Shown piece after piece: positions 8,739 to 17,042 of a DNA stretch of 64,000 nt. Where the stretch lies: NCBI RefSeq assembly GCF_020519665.1, contig NZ_CP084703.1:310001-374000 (forward strand), written 5' to 3'. Positions within the stretch are counted from its first letter, which is position 1. Each line of letters opens with the position of its first letter. A model generated the notes under the pieces. That model ran no database searches. It saw only the letters and a program-made list of their open reading frames with translations, and had not been told where the DNA came from. The position numbers and the translations under genes were made by a program. The DNA is from Bacillus shivajii. GTDB taxonomy: Bacteria; Bacillota; Bacilli; Bacillales; Salisediminibacteriaceae.

Positions 8739-9293
8739 ATGTGGGGTGAAACGTTACTCTTTATTTTTATTGTTATCATTCTATCATTTTTGTGTTTGCA
8801 AATCTTTTTATTACCGCATTCAGGGGTGAAACGCGGCTATATGTGGATATTTATTACTATATCAACGTTACTTCAATTTTCTATCCTATATTTTTTTATT
8901 TACTTACGAATAGAATGTGGTATAGGGACAGGCATTTCTATTTGGTCGCAAATGATCCCGTTATTGTTATTTATTATTTGTGTTTTGTTTCTTTATCAGC
9001 TGAGGAAAACACAATTCAAATCAACGTTTAAGCATAAAATATATGCAACGATTCTAGTGACGTTATTATTACAATCATATTTATTTTACGTCTATCTATA
9101 TGTGGAACTTCTTTGTTTGCCAAATGCTTTTGGGTATCCGCTGATTATTTTAACAATTATATATTTTATTATTGTACCTGTAACATATATAATCCGTGGT
9201 GGCAGGAAACGTAATATCTTAGCTATCTTTTTATCATTACTATTAATGATTATAGGTGTGACGATCATGTCTCTTTTAATGAATCATCTATAA
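8739..9293 (+). CDS. Small polytopic membrane protein, unknown function
   Basis: The protein has 184 residues from the ATG that follows ACGGAGGTC at the right spacing. It is almost entirely hydrophobic, with about six predicted transmembrane helices, short loops and a Lys-rich loop near residue 95 (LRKTQFKSTFKHK). There is no recognised family signature. It sits downstream of the vWA-lipase terminator and may be read separately. Confidence 0.65.
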   Translation: MWGETLLFIFIVIILSFLCLQIFLLPHSGVKRGYMWIFITISTLLQFSILYFFIYLRIECGIGTGISIWSQMIPLLLFIICVLFLYQLRKTQFKSTFKHKIYATILVTLLLQSYLFYVYLYVELLCLPNAFGYPLIILTIIYFIIVPVTYIIRGGRKRNILAIFLSLLLMIIGVTIMSLLMNHL

Positions 9294-9363
9294 TTGGATC
9301 AGAGGAAAGCGTTATTGGTAGTGTTACGTTGTTATAAAAGTGTTTGTGAATTTGTAAAATGAG

Positions 9364-10287
9364 GTGCATATTATTTATTCATACATATTACTAATTTTCG
9401 TTGTCATCTTTTATGCAGGGAATATTCTTATAGGAAAAGCGATTAACGAATTACCGCCATTTACAATTGCCTTTTTTCGTGTTTTGGTAGCTTTTATTGT
9501 TATATTGCCGATAGGGATTCTTAGTGCTTGGAGGCATAGGGCAACATTCTTGCAATATAAAAAGCCGGTATTAATTATGACGTTAACAGGGGTAACTTTC
9601 TTTAACACATTTATATATGGTTCATTACAGTTTACGACTGCGACGAATGTAGCTGTGCTTGAAACGGTGATTCCCGTTGTCACAGTTGTTTTAAGTGCTT
9701 GGTTATTAAGGGAGCGGTTGCGAAAAGTTCAATGGCTCGGCATTATATTATCTTTTATAGGTGCTGTATGGGTCGTGATGGATGGCCGAATCTTTCAACT
9801 AGCAAACATTGATTGGAATATTGGTGATGCGATTATGATTGGTGCAATAGGGACGTGGGCTATCTATTCAATTTACGTCAAGAAATGGATACACCTCCTT
9901 CCTCCGTATGCGGCACTTTTCGTAATGACAGGTGTTTCGGTTATTGTGTTATTACCTTTTGTTATGTTTGAATGGTTCATTGCTGGTGTTCCAACATTGG
10001 CGAATCCAAGCTATATAACAGGTCTTTTATATTTAGGGGTTTTTCCATCGCTCGTTGCATTGATCTTTTATAATCGCGCTGTTCAACAATTGGGGGCTTC
10101 TCGAGCTTCAGTATTTCTGAATTTTCTGCCCGTATTTACGATGGTAGGTGCCTATTTTTGGTTAGGTGAGGTAATTACGAGCATGCAGATCATCGGTGCA
10201 ATTGCAGTAATGGGTGGTGTCGTATTAACGACACAAGCAAAACAATCGGAGGGAGAAGGAAAAGTTGCAAGGGAGCATGCACAATAA
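9364..10287 (+). CDS. DMT-family (EamA) metabolite exporter
   Basis: This 307-residue, ten-helix protein carries two EamA repeats. Repeat one is recognisable from YAGNILIGKAINELPPFTI and repeat two from IMIGAIGTWAIYSIYVKKW. The late motif QLGASRASVFLNFLPVFT is typical of the family. Members export amino acids, purines or other small molecules across the cytoplasmic membrane, and the substrate cannot be told from sequence. The start is uncertain: the GTG at 9364 has GAGG directly adjacent, which is poor spacing, so an alternative nearby start is possible. Confidence 0.85.
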   Translation: MHIIYSYILLIFVVIFYAGNILIGKAINELPPFTIAFFRVLVAFIVILPIGILSAWRHRATFLQYKKPVLIMTLTGVTFFNTFIYGSLQFTTATNVAVLETVIPVVTVVLSAWLLRERLRKVQWLGIILSFIGAVWVVMDGRIFQLANIDWNIGDAIMIGAIGTWAIYSIYVKKWIHLLPPYAALFVMTGVSVIVLLPFVMFEWFIAGVPTLANPSYITGLLYLGVFPSLVALIFYNRAVQQLGASRASVFLNFLPVFTMVGAYFWLGEVITSMQIIGAIAVMGGVVLTTQAKQSEGEGKVAREHAQ

Positions 10288-10413
10288 AGTTGATTGTAAT
10301 AGCGAGTCGCTTGTAATACGCTTATGAAATTATAAGCACTTGATGAAAACACAATTAATAGAGATGTTGTATAATTAAGAAGGTAAGTTTGTAAAGCATA
10401 AAGGGGGATAAGG

Positions 10414-10611
10414 ATGAGTAATGCTCCTGCAAGTAAAAAATTCGAGAAAGGCTTTGACCTTTTCATTCTAATCATAGCAATCATTGTCATTATTGGATCG
10501 GTGTTTAATTTGTTTGATACTGAAAGAGGCAATCTATACATCATCATTGCAATGATTATTGGTGGAGGAAGCCTTTATCGAATATATAAATATAAAAAGG
10601 AATATCAATGA
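10414..10611 (+). CDS. Small two-helix membrane protein
   Basis: This 65-residue protein has an ATG behind AAAGGGGGATAAGG. A short cytoplasmic N-terminus is followed by one helix at about residues 16-35 and another at 42-55, ending in a basic tail RIYKYKKEYQ. A TATAAT-like box at 10370 suggests its own promoter. The function is unknown, and it converges with a putative small minus-strand gene. Confidence 0.65.
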   Translation: MSNAPASKKFEKGFDLFILIIAIIVIIGSVFNLFDTERGNLYIIIAMIIGGGSLYRIYKYKKEYQ

Positions 10612-10760
10612 TTTTTCGACAAGTGTCTGGCACTTAGTATTCGGGTTACTTGTTGATGATGATACAAGGTTAGGACAATAATCGTTGCACTAAGTATAGC
10701 GGAAAGGATTGTACTCCCAAGCAGGATTCGTTTGATTTCGTTATTAAACAATTGTTTCAC
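10605..10760 (-). CDS. Putative 51-residue single-helix membrane peptide
   Basis: On the minus strand, a GTG-initiated frame reads MKQLFNNEIKRILLGS, then a hydrophobic helix (about residues 13-33), then HHQQVTRILSARHLS. The upstream AAGGG is closer to the GTG than ideal. It overlaps the stop of the convergent gene by 7 bp. The composition looks protein-like, but the gene is short and has no recognised homologue. Confidence 0.35.
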   Translation of the reverse strand: MKQLFNNEIKRILLGSTILSAILSATIIVLTLYHHQQVTRILSARHLSKNH

Positions 10761-10835
10761 ACCCTTAATTAATTTTTCTTAGTATATCTAAAGATTAATG
10801 GAAAAATACAATGATCGAACAACACTACTATAGGT

Positions 10836-10869
10836 GGCATGGAGAGCTAAACAGATCTCCATGCCATTT
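10836..10869. terminator. Hairpin terminator between convergent units
   Basis: GGCATGGAGA pairs perfectly with TCTCCATGCC across a 10-nt loop and is followed by ATTTT. It lies outside any gene, upstream of the MMPL promoter. Confidence 0.7.
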
Positions 10870-10997
10870 TCAATGTTAAGGCTTGTATTAAAACTCCTAC
10901 CTCTAATTTTATGAACAGGTTTTCGCACCTTAGCATGCTGGCACTCCCTATATGCACTGCCCACCACATTGTTTTAAAACTAGACGTAAAATGGCAT

Positions 10998-11026
10998 TTG
11001 ACAAAATTTAAGGGCCCCATTACAAT
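10998..11026 (+). promoter_or_regulatory. Sigma-A promoter of the MMPL transporter operon
   Basis: A consensus -35 TTGACA at 10998-11003 and a -10 TACAAT at 11021-11026 are separated by exactly 17 bp. The operator palindrome follows immediately and would cover the transcription start. Confidence 0.85.
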
Positions 11027-11030
11027 TACA

Positions 11031-11052
11031 AATGTAAGTTAGTACTTACATT
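11031..11052. promoter_or_regulatory. Palindromic operator, probably for the downstream TetR regulator
   Basis: AATGTAAGT and ACTTACATT form a perfect 9-bp inverted repeat with a 4-bp spacer, just downstream of the -10 box. The placement fits simple repression. A related half-site, GACTTACAA, lies just before the tetR gene at 13706. Confidence 0.75.
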
Positions 11053-11073
11053 CATTAGTCGGGGGGAAAGGGC

Positions 11074-12240
11074 ATGAATTTTTTTAAGTTCGTTGCGAAA
11101 TGGGTTACTGCAAGACCATTTAAAGTGATGGCATTTTTCATTGTCACAGTTGCATTACTTGTACCAGGTGTTGCGAACCTAGAAATGGCGACAGGAAACG
11201 ATACACTCATTCAAACAGATACACAGGTTTATCAGGATAATGAAAGACTGGAAAAGGAATTTGGTGGGGAATCTGTAATTATGCTGCACCAGGCTAATAA
11301 TTTGGAAGAACTGTTTTCTCCTTACAACCTTCAAAGAATGCAGGAGATAGAAACAACGTTGAAACAGTATGAAGAAATTTATAGTGTCATTAGTCCAGTA
11401 ACAATCATTGAAAATATGACAGCAAAACAGCACGAGCAATCCCTTTTTGGGGTTGGCGGGATTATTGAAGGCCTTGGTGAAATGGGGAGCCAACTTCAAA
11501 CGATGGAAATCGACTCACCTGCATCACCTGAAAGTGTTGAACAACTGCCAGCCCGAAGTATGGGGGCAAATAAGCAACTTCAATCCGTAGAAAAAGAGTT
11601 GAATCAACTTGGAAGTAAGCTAAACACCTTTGGTGAAAATTTGTTAGATATTCGTGATAACTTGGCACAAATCGAAAGCTATTCTGACGTCATGGTTCCG
11701 AGTTTGCCGCAAGAGAAGGAAACCATCGAAGCGCTCATTTATGAGGAGGATGAGCTGCGAGACGTTTTCTCAAGTGTTGTGGTTGATGAAGAATATGTGC
11801 TTATGAATATACGTTTTAATGGTGGCGTTGACGATGCTACAAAGAATGAAATCATCGATTCTATTCACGAAGCGCTTTCTAAACAGCCATTCGAAGGAGA
11901 AAAAACACTCGTGTCAGGAAAACCCGTTCTTGATCAGGCGATTCAAAGTTCGATGATGGAAAGTGTGCAAAAAATGATGATGTTATCTGTAACGATCATG
12001 ATCATTATTCTTTCTATCATTTTCCGTGTCAGGTGGCGACTACTACCGCTAGTAATGGTTTTATTCGCTGTGATTGGAACGGTAGGATTTATGGGCTGGT
12101 TATCGATTCCTTTGACGATGGTTTCAATGGCTGTTTTTCCAATTCTAATTGGACTTGGTATTGATTATGCGATTCAATTCCATAGTAGGTATGCAGATGA
12201 AATGGCACAAGATGAAAATGGTGGTGTAGAAAGTGAGTAG
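11074..12240 (+). CDS. MMPL/RND-superfamily transporter, N-terminal part (frame ends early)
   Basis: This part has 388 residues. A first transmembrane helix lies near residues 18-35, followed by a long extracytoplasmic domain with a coiled segment (about 45-300), then helices with PILIGLGIDYAIQFHSRYADE, the hallmark of MMPL proteins such as B. subtilis YdfJ and YdgH. The frame stops at TAG just after this motif, where relatives continue. The remaining helices and second half continue in another frame from 12233. The promoter and operator upstream suggest TetR control. The substrate is unknown; relatives export lipids or toxic compounds. Confidence 0.82.
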   Translation: MNFFKFVAKWVTARPFKVMAFFIVTVALLVPGVANLEMATGNDTLIQTDTQVYQDNERLEKEFGGESVIMLHQANNLEELFSPYNLQRMQEIETTLKQYEEIYSVISPVTIIENMTAKQHEQSLFGVGGIIEGLGEMGSQLQTMEIDSPASPESVEQLPARSMGANKQLQSVEKELNQLGSKLNTFGENLLDIRDNLAQIESYSDVMVPSLPQEKETIEALIYEEDELRDVFSSVVVDEEYVLMNIRFNGGVDDATKNEIIDSIHEALSKQPFEGEKTLVSGKPVLDQAIQSSMMESVQKMMMLSVTIMIIILSIIFRVRWRLLPLVMVLFAVIGTVGFMGWLSIPLTMVSMAVFPILIGLGIDYAIQFHSRYADEMAQDENGGVESE

Positions 12241-13654
12241 AAAACGAGGGAAACAATTGATGAATCAAGACGCGAAAAAGTTTGCTAAACAAACGATCAT
12301 AAATATGGGTCCAGCTGTTTTTACTGCGCTACTAGCAACGGCCCTCGGTTTTTTAGCATTAAATACGTCGCCAGTACCGATGGTTCAGGACTTTGGCAAA
12401 ATGTTAACGATTGGTATTGTTATTAGTTTCTTTATAGGGTTATTCATTTTAATACCGTTACTCTTTATTCGAGATACGTTTAACTTTAAACGGGTGAAAT
12501 CACGAAAACAAAGTGAGAAAAGTTCAAGTCTCGAGAACATGATAAAGAAGATTACGACTTTCGTTTTAAAATTAAAGTGGATCATTATTCCTTTGGCGAT
12601 TGCTATTGCTGTTGTAGGTATTTATATCGATCTCGATGCAGGGGTTGAAACGAACGTAGAGAATTTCATTCCGCAAGACATGCAGGAATTAGCAGAAGTT
12701 CAAGAATTGCGAGAGATTCTTGGGACAACTGAAGAAGTGGCACTTCTATATGAAGGAGAAAACCTTTACGGTCAACAAGTGCTCAACTGGTCTGAAGATA
12801 TGACAGAATCACTTCAGGCAGAGTTCACGAATGAAGTTGTGAAAATAAATTCATTGAACACGTTACTAAAACAAATAAATGAAGGAGAATTACCGACTGC
12901 TAGTGACGTCCCACATTTACTAGATGGCCTTCCGATCGAGCAACGGAAGATGGTTATCAACGAAGAAGAAACTGCAGGCGTCATAAAGCTTGGCATTGCA
13001 CATATGGAAACGTATGAACTTGAAACATTTATTGAGCAATTACACGAGACGTTAAATGAGTCAAGCGTTCCAGAAGGCTTGGATGTTACGGTCACAGGGA
13101 AAACAGTCGTCGATGTTGAAATGATTTCTGCCTTATCAACAGGAAGATACAAAATGACGTTACTCGGAATGGGTTTAGTCTTTTTAGGTCTTTTAATTAT
13201 GTATCGCCACCCGGTTAAAGCATTTATACCACTTCTTCCGATCAGCTTTATTATTGGCTGGTCAGGGTTGATCATGCACTTTCTAGGACTCGATTACACA
13301 CCGTTGACTGCCACATTAGGTGCGCTCATTATTGGAATTGGGACAGAATTTACAATTTTATTAATGGAACGATTCTATGAGGAACGAAAACAGGGAGTTG
13401 ACCGTTTAGGGGCAGTCTATATTGCAAACGAAAAAATCGGAAAGGCGATTATTGTATCGTCTCTTACGACAGCTGGAGGTTTTAGTGCGCTACTTATCTC
13501 TGACTTTGTCATCTTAAGTCATTTCGGTTTAATGACCTTTATTAATATTCTACTAGCGTTATGTAGCATCATATTTGTCATGCCGGCTGTTCTTTTGATC
13601 CTTGATCGCTTTGTGAAGACGAAAGTCGATAAGCACCAAATAAGTGCTGGATGA
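12233..13654 (+). CDS. MMPL/RND-superfamily transporter, C-terminal part
   Basis: The frame continues the transporter after a +1 change relative to the upstream part. INMGPAVFTALLATALGFLAL and SPVPMVQDFGKMLTIGIVI match the segment that normally follows FHSRY in one polypeptide. The rest has a second extracytoplasmic domain (about residues 130-300) and a second helix bundle with IIGIGTEFTILLMERFYEE. Translation could start at the GTG at 12233 or, with a better site (GAGGG, 9-nt spacing), at the ATG at 12260. Either the gene carries a frameshift or two coupled half-proteins assemble. Confidence 0.8.
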   Translation: MSRKRGKQLMNQDAKKFAKQTIINMGPAVFTALLATALGFLALNTSPVPMVQDFGKMLTIGIVISFFIGLFILIPLLFIRDTFNFKRVKSRKQSEKSSSLENMIKKITTFVLKLKWIIIPLAIAIAVVGIYIDLDAGVETNVENFIPQDMQELAEVQELREILGTTEEVALLYEGENLYGQQVLNWSEDMTESLQAEFTNEVVKINSLNTLLKQINEGELPTASDVPHLLDGLPIEQRKMVINEEETAGVIKLGIAHMETYELETFIEQLHETLNESSVPEGLDVTVTGKTVVDVEMISALSTGRYKMTLLGMGLVFLGLLIMYRHPVKAFIPLLPISFIIGWSGLIMHFLGLDYTPLTATLGALIIGIGTEFTILLMERFYEERKQGVDRLGAVYIANEKIGKAIIVSSLTTAGGFSALLISDFVILSHFGLMTFINILLALCSIIFVMPAVLLILDRFVKTKVDKHQISAG

Positions 13655-13733
13655 CCGATGGAAAAAATGCCTTCCAATCATCGTTGTGTTATATTGTGTG
13701 TATGATTGACTTACAATAGTGAAGGTGATTTTA

Positions 13734-14300
13734 ATGAGAGATAAAACAGAGCAAATTATACATGCTGCCCTTGATGTTTTTCTTAAAAGAGGTTATAACC
13801 AAGCAACGACCCAGGAGATAGCCTCAGAGGCGAACGTCGCAGAGGTAACCTTGTTTCGTAAGTTTACGAACAAACAAAATCTATTTAAAACAGTGATAAA
13901 GTCAATGATCGAAAAGCATTTTCAAAACAAGTTACTTGCTTACGGGGATACAGAAGATTCTAGATTATTTTTTGAAAGGATTCTAATGGACCGGCTTGAA
14001 ATGGTCTCTAAAAATCGAAAGATTGTGCAGAGGTTAATTGCTGAAAGCTTTATGGGGAACTTAGATGAAGAAGTAAACTTTCCGAAAATCATTTCAGCGA
14101 GCTTAAGAAGTGCCATTGACACTCATTTTTCTAGAAAAGATCAAAAGGTAGATGTAGAACAATGCACACGACTTTTAGCCGGAATATTATTAAGTCATGT
14201 CTTTTTTGAAGATGAAAATGACTTCCAAGCAATGTCTGATGAGGAAAAACAACGAAAGGTCGATCAGTATGTACGTTCATTAATGATATTTGTTGAATAA
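13734..14300 (+). CDS. TetR-family transcriptional repressor
   Basis: The protein has 188 residues from the ATG after GAAGGTGATTTTA. The N-terminal DNA-binding domain reads AALDVFLKRGYNQATTQEIA, then VAEVTLFRKFTNKQNLF, a canonical TetR helix-turn-helix at about residues 10-52. The C-terminal ligand domain is divergent. It sits 80 bp downstream of the MMPL transporter genes and probably represses them through the AATGTAAGT palindrome. The TTGACTTACAAT just before the gene may reflect autoregulation. Confidence 0.85.
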   Translation: MRDKTEQIIHAALDVFLKRGYNQATTQEIASEANVAEVTLFRKFTNKQNLFKTVIKSMIEKHFQNKLLAYGDTEDSRLFFERILMDRLEMVSKNRKIVQRLIAESFMGNLDEEVNFPKIISASLRSAIDTHFSRKDQKVDVEQCTRLLAGILLSHVFFEDENDFQAMSDEEKQRKVDQYVRSLMIFVE

Positions 14301-14308
14301 ATTGAAGT

Positions 14309-14340
14309 GCGAGCATGAAGGTGATGCTCGCTTTCTCTTT
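14309..14340 (+). terminator. Intrinsic terminator after tetR
   Basis: GCGAGCAT pairs perfectly with ATGCTCGC across a 7-nt loop, followed by TTTCTCTTTATT. Confidence 0.8.
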
Positions 14341-14357
14341 ATTCCCCCTAAATAAAA

Positions 14358-14402
14358 TTGACAGTAAATAACACTTGTTATATAATCTTCTCGAATTCGA
14401 GA
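14358..14402 (+). promoter_or_regulatory. Sigma-A promoter with MhqR-type operator
   Basis: TTGACA at 14358, a 17-bp spacer and TATAAT at 14381 form a consensus promoter. The perfect palindrome TCTCGAATTCGAGA at 14389-14402 lies just after the -10 box. It matches the known B. subtilis MhqR box (ATCTCGAATTCGAGAT type), so the regulator gene that follows is probably autoregulated. Confidence 0.85.
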
Positions 14403-14427
14403 TAATGCCTGAAAAGGAATGATATAA

Positions 14428-14886
14428 ATGGATTCTCAAGATAACAAACAATTGGAAGAGGAATTATCGTTAAAGCTTTTCGTTGTTTTATCCCGTGCCT
14501 TTCAAACGATTCGTAAACGAGTGGAAGAGGATATTAAAACGTATGGAATGAACCCGACTGAGTTTGCGGTACTTGAGCTAATATACAGTAAAGGGGAGCA
14601 GCCGATCCAAAAAATTGGTGACCAAGTATTAATTGCGAGTAGCAGCATTACCTATGTCGTCGATAAGCTGGAAAAGAAAGGGTATTTGGTTAGAAAGCCA
14701 TGCCCAAAAGATCGTCGGATAACGTATGCGGTAATTACTAATGAAGGTCATACTTTGATGAATGAAATCTTCCCAAAGCACAAAGAAGCAATTAACAGCA
14801 TATTTGGTGGACTCGATACGAAAGAAAAAGAACTTGTCATTGATCAACTGAAAAAGCTAGGATATTATGCTGCAGATCCTCTGTAA
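14428..14886 (+). CDS. mhqR: MarR-family quinone-responsive repressor, MhqR-like
   Basis: This 152-residue winged-helix regulator has the MarR core MNPTEFAVLELIYSKGEQPIQKIGD, the recognition region IASSSITYVVDKLEKKGYLVRKP and the wing CPKDRRITYAVITNEG. Its own promoter and the promoters of the next two genes contain TATCTCGAATTCGAGATA-like palindromes, the MhqR operator. In B. subtilis MhqR derepresses quinone and azo detoxification genes on exposure to methylhydroquinone or catechol. The adjacent flavoprotein and dioxygenase fit that regulon. The assignment rests on operator plus context. Confidence 0.82.
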   Translation: MDSQDNKQLEEELSLKLFVVLSRAFQTIRKRVEEDIKTYGMNPTEFAVLELIYSKGEQPIQKIGDQVLIASSSITYVVDKLEKKGYLVRKPCPKDRRITYAVITNEGHTLMNEIFPKHKEAINSIFGGLDTKEKELVIDQLKKLGYYAADPL

Positions 14887-14970
14887 ACTTTATGAAAAAG
14901 GGAATGTTTCGAATTTCTAAATTGCTATAAATCTATACTTTTTATAACAACTTACAAAAATAAAGTGAAA

Positions 14971-15014
14971 TATCTTGAATTCGAAATAAACGATAGTATA
15001 TAATACGAATTAGA
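14971..15014 (+). promoter_or_regulatory. Probable MhqR-controlled promoter
   Basis: TATCTTGAATTCGAAATA (14971-14988) is an imperfect MhqR palindrome overlapping a TTGAAT -35 box. TATAAT lies at 14999 after 18 bp, and a further half-site CGAATTAGAGATATT covers the start region. This looks like the main promoter for the flavoprotein gene. Confidence 0.7.
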
Positions 15015-15076
15015 GATATTAAATAAGTTTTCAAAAAATAAGGGGAGGGGTTACGTTCTACATTTTCCAGGCCTTA

Positions 15077-15113
15077 TATCTCGAAATAGAGATAACTGAA
15101 TTTGAGATATAAT
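15077..15113 (+). promoter_or_regulatory. Additional MhqR operators in the flavoprotein leader
   Basis: TATCTCGAAATAGAGATA (15077-15094) is a near-perfect palindrome. GAATTTGAGATATAAT follows at 15098-15113 and contains another half-site and a TATAAT box. Together with the upstream site this makes a multi-operator control region of about 140 bp. Confidence 0.7.
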
Positions 15114-15193
15114 GAGTAAGTCTCATAAAAGTTGGGAAAGAAGTAAGTAGGATGGTATACCTGGTTTTCGCATACTAAGGAAGTTAGGTGATC

Positions 15194-15856
15194 ATGATGG
15201 AATTCATCAAAAAAATCTTTGGAAGTAAAAAGGAGTCGATTGAGATGTCAAACATTAATTTAGCAGTTATTTATTACAGTTCAACAGGAACAAACTACAA
15301 AATGGCAAAATGGGCAGAAGAAGGTGGAAAAGCAGCAGGTGCGAATGTGAAACTGGTAAAAGTACCAGAGCTTGCTCCTCAAGAAGCGATCGAATCAAAC
15401 CCGGCATGGAAAGCACATCTTGAAGAAACGAAGGACGTTCCTGAAGCAACGTTAGATGACCTTGAATGGGCAGATGCGATCATCTTTAGCGTACCGACTC
15501 GTTTTGGCAACGTACCAGCACAAATGAAGCAGTTTTTAGACACTACTGGCGGCCTTTGGTTTAACGGAAAACTTGCCAACAAAGCAGTAAGTGCAATGTC
15601 TTCAGCAAGTAACGCGCATGGTGGTCAAGAAGCAACGATTCTTGCTTTATACCAAACGATGCACCATTGGGGTTCAATCATTGCATCACCAGGATATACA
15701 GACCCTGTCCAATTTGAAGTTGGCGGAAACCCGTATGGCGTGAGTGTCACAGTTGACCAAGATGGGAATATGGTTGAAGATGTGAAAAAAGGTGTATTAT
15801 ATCAAGCAAAACGTACAGTTCAAGTAGGAGAATGGATTAAAAAAGGAAATCAATAA
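15194..15856 (+). CDS. wrbA: WrbA-like NAD(P)H:quinone oxidoreductase (flavodoxin fold)
   Basis: The protein binds FMN and reduces quinones by two electrons. The phosphate loop YYSSTGTNYKMAKW, PTRFGNVPAQMKQFLDTTGGLW, and the late motif NPYGVSV are WrbA hallmarks. Two starts are plausible. The ATG at 15194 adds a basic 17-residue extension (MMEFIKKIFGSKKES). The ATG at 15245 follows a strong AAAGGAG and gives the usual family N-terminus. Multiple MhqR boxes lie upstream, so it should be induced by quinones. A terminator separates it from the dioxygenase gene. Confidence 0.88.
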   Translation: MMEFIKKIFGSKKESIEMSNINLAVIYYSSTGTNYKMAKWAEEGGKAAGANVKLVKVPELAPQEAIESNPAWKAHLEETKDVPEATLDDLEWADAIIFSVPTRFGNVPAQMKQFLDTTGGLWFNGKLANKAVSAMSSASNAHGGQEATILALYQTMHHWGSIIASPGYTDPVQFEVGGNPYGVSVTVDQDGNMVEDVKKGVLYQAKRTVQVGEWIKKGNQ

Positions 15857-15865
15857 TAATCATAG

Positions 15866-15898
15866 GAGCTAATCGGAGTTTCCGGTTAGCTCTTTAAA
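15866..15898 (+). terminator. Intrinsic terminator
   Basis: GAGCTAATCGG pairs with CCGGTTAGCTC with one G-T pair, followed by TTTAAAAA. It lies immediately after the WrbA-like gene. Confidence 0.75.
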
Positions 15899-15936
15899 AA
15901 AATTGATGGATACACTCTAGAAAGTGGGGAAATGGC

Positions 15937-16917
15937 ATGAATGCAATAAAAGGTTTACACCACGTAACAGCGATAACAAGCAGTGCGGAGAAAAACTATG
16001 AATTTTTCACGTATGTGTTAGGGATGCGTTTAGTAAAAAAAACAGTGAACCAAGATGACATTCAGACGTATCACTTATTTTTTGCAGATGACACGGGAAG
16101 TCCTGGAACGGATATGACGTTCTTCGATTTTCCTGGTATCCCGAAAGGCTCTCATGGGACAAATGAAATTTATAAAGCGTCCTTTCGTGTACCAAGTGAT
16201 GCTGCATTAGATTATTGGGTGAAACGGTTTGATCGGCAAGGTGTTAAACATACAGGAATTAAAGAGCAGTTTGGTAAAAAAACGTTATCATTTGTTGACT
16301 TTGACGATCAACAATACCAACTCGTTTCAGATGAAAACGATAATGGTGTTGCTGCTGGAACGCCTTGGCAAGATGGGCCAATTCCATTAGAGTATGCGAT
16401 TACTGGTTTAGGGCCACTTTATATTCGAGTTGCGGAATTTGATTTTTTCAAGGAAGTACTCGAAAAAGCTTTCTTGTTTAAAGAAATTGACGAGGAAGGA
16501 TCGTTTCACTTATTTGAGGTAGGTGAAGGTGGAAATGGGGCGCAAGTTGTTGTTGAACCTAACAAAGTACTTCCGACGGCTCGCCAAGGCTTTGGAACGG
16601 TGCATCATGCTGCATTTCGAGTCGAAGATCGTGACGCACTAGAATCATGGATTGATCGTTTAGGCCAAATTGGTTTCCAAACATCTGGCTATGTTGACCG
16701 TTTCTTCTTTAAGTCGATGTACACTCGAGTCGCACCACAAATTTTGTTTGAGTTAGCAACAGACGGACCTGGATTTATGGACGATGAGCCTTATGAAACA
16801 CTTGGGGAGAAGTTGTCTTTACCGCCATTTTTGGAATCAAAACGTGATCAAATTGAAAAAGCGGTTCGTCCGATTGATACAGTCAGAAGTAAGAAAAAGT
16901 TTGAGAAGGAGTACTAA
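15937..16917 (+). CDS. VOC-superfamily ring-cleaving dioxygenase, MhqO/MhqA-like
   Basis: This 326-residue protein has two glyoxalase-fold halves. The first starts GLHHVTAITSSAEKNYEFFTYVLGMRLVKKTVNQDD. The second contains GFGTVHHAAFRVEDRDALESW. The metal ligands are probably the His of LHHVTA, the His of VHHAAF and a C-terminal Glu in ILFELATDGPGF. B. subtilis paralogues MhqA, MhqE and MhqO are hydroquinone or catechol dioxygenases under MhqR. It follows the WrbA-like gene within the MhqR locus. No operator of its own was seen in the 38 bp upstream, so read-through may supply expression. Confidence 0.87.
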   Translation: MNAIKGLHHVTAITSSAEKNYEFFTYVLGMRLVKKTVNQDDIQTYHLFFADDTGSPGTDMTFFDFPGIPKGSHGTNEIYKASFRVPSDAALDYWVKRFDRQGVKHTGIKEQFGKKTLSFVDFDDQQYQLVSDENDNGVAAGTPWQDGPIPLEYAITGLGPLYIRVAEFDFFKEVLEKAFLFKEIDEEGSFHLFEVGEGGNGAQVVVEPNKVLPTARQGFGTVHHAAFRVEDRDALESWIDRLGQIGFQTSGYVDRFFFKSMYTRVAPQILFELATDGPGFMDDEPYETLGEKLSLPPFLESKRDQIEKAVRPIDTVRSKKKFEKEY

Positions 16918-16931
16918 ACGAACGAAGTGAA

Positions 16932-16968
16932 GGCCTCTTAAAGCAGCAGAGCTTTAGGAGGTTTTTTG
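16932..16968 (+). terminator. Intrinsic terminator
   Basis: GGCCTCTTAAAGC folds with AGCTTTAGGAGG (a few imperfect pairs) and is followed by a TTTTTT run. Confidence 0.8.
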
Positions 16969-17042
16969 TTGATTTTGTTAAGGCTTCATTTTATAATACC
17001 ATTAATAAGAACGTACGTTTGTGTATGGGGGGAGGGACGCCG

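Noticed and set aside
15040-15060. Ribosome-site-like AAGGGGAGGGG in the WrbA leader
   Set aside because: No start codon with an open frame follows at useful distance; it is probably a chance purine run or remnant.
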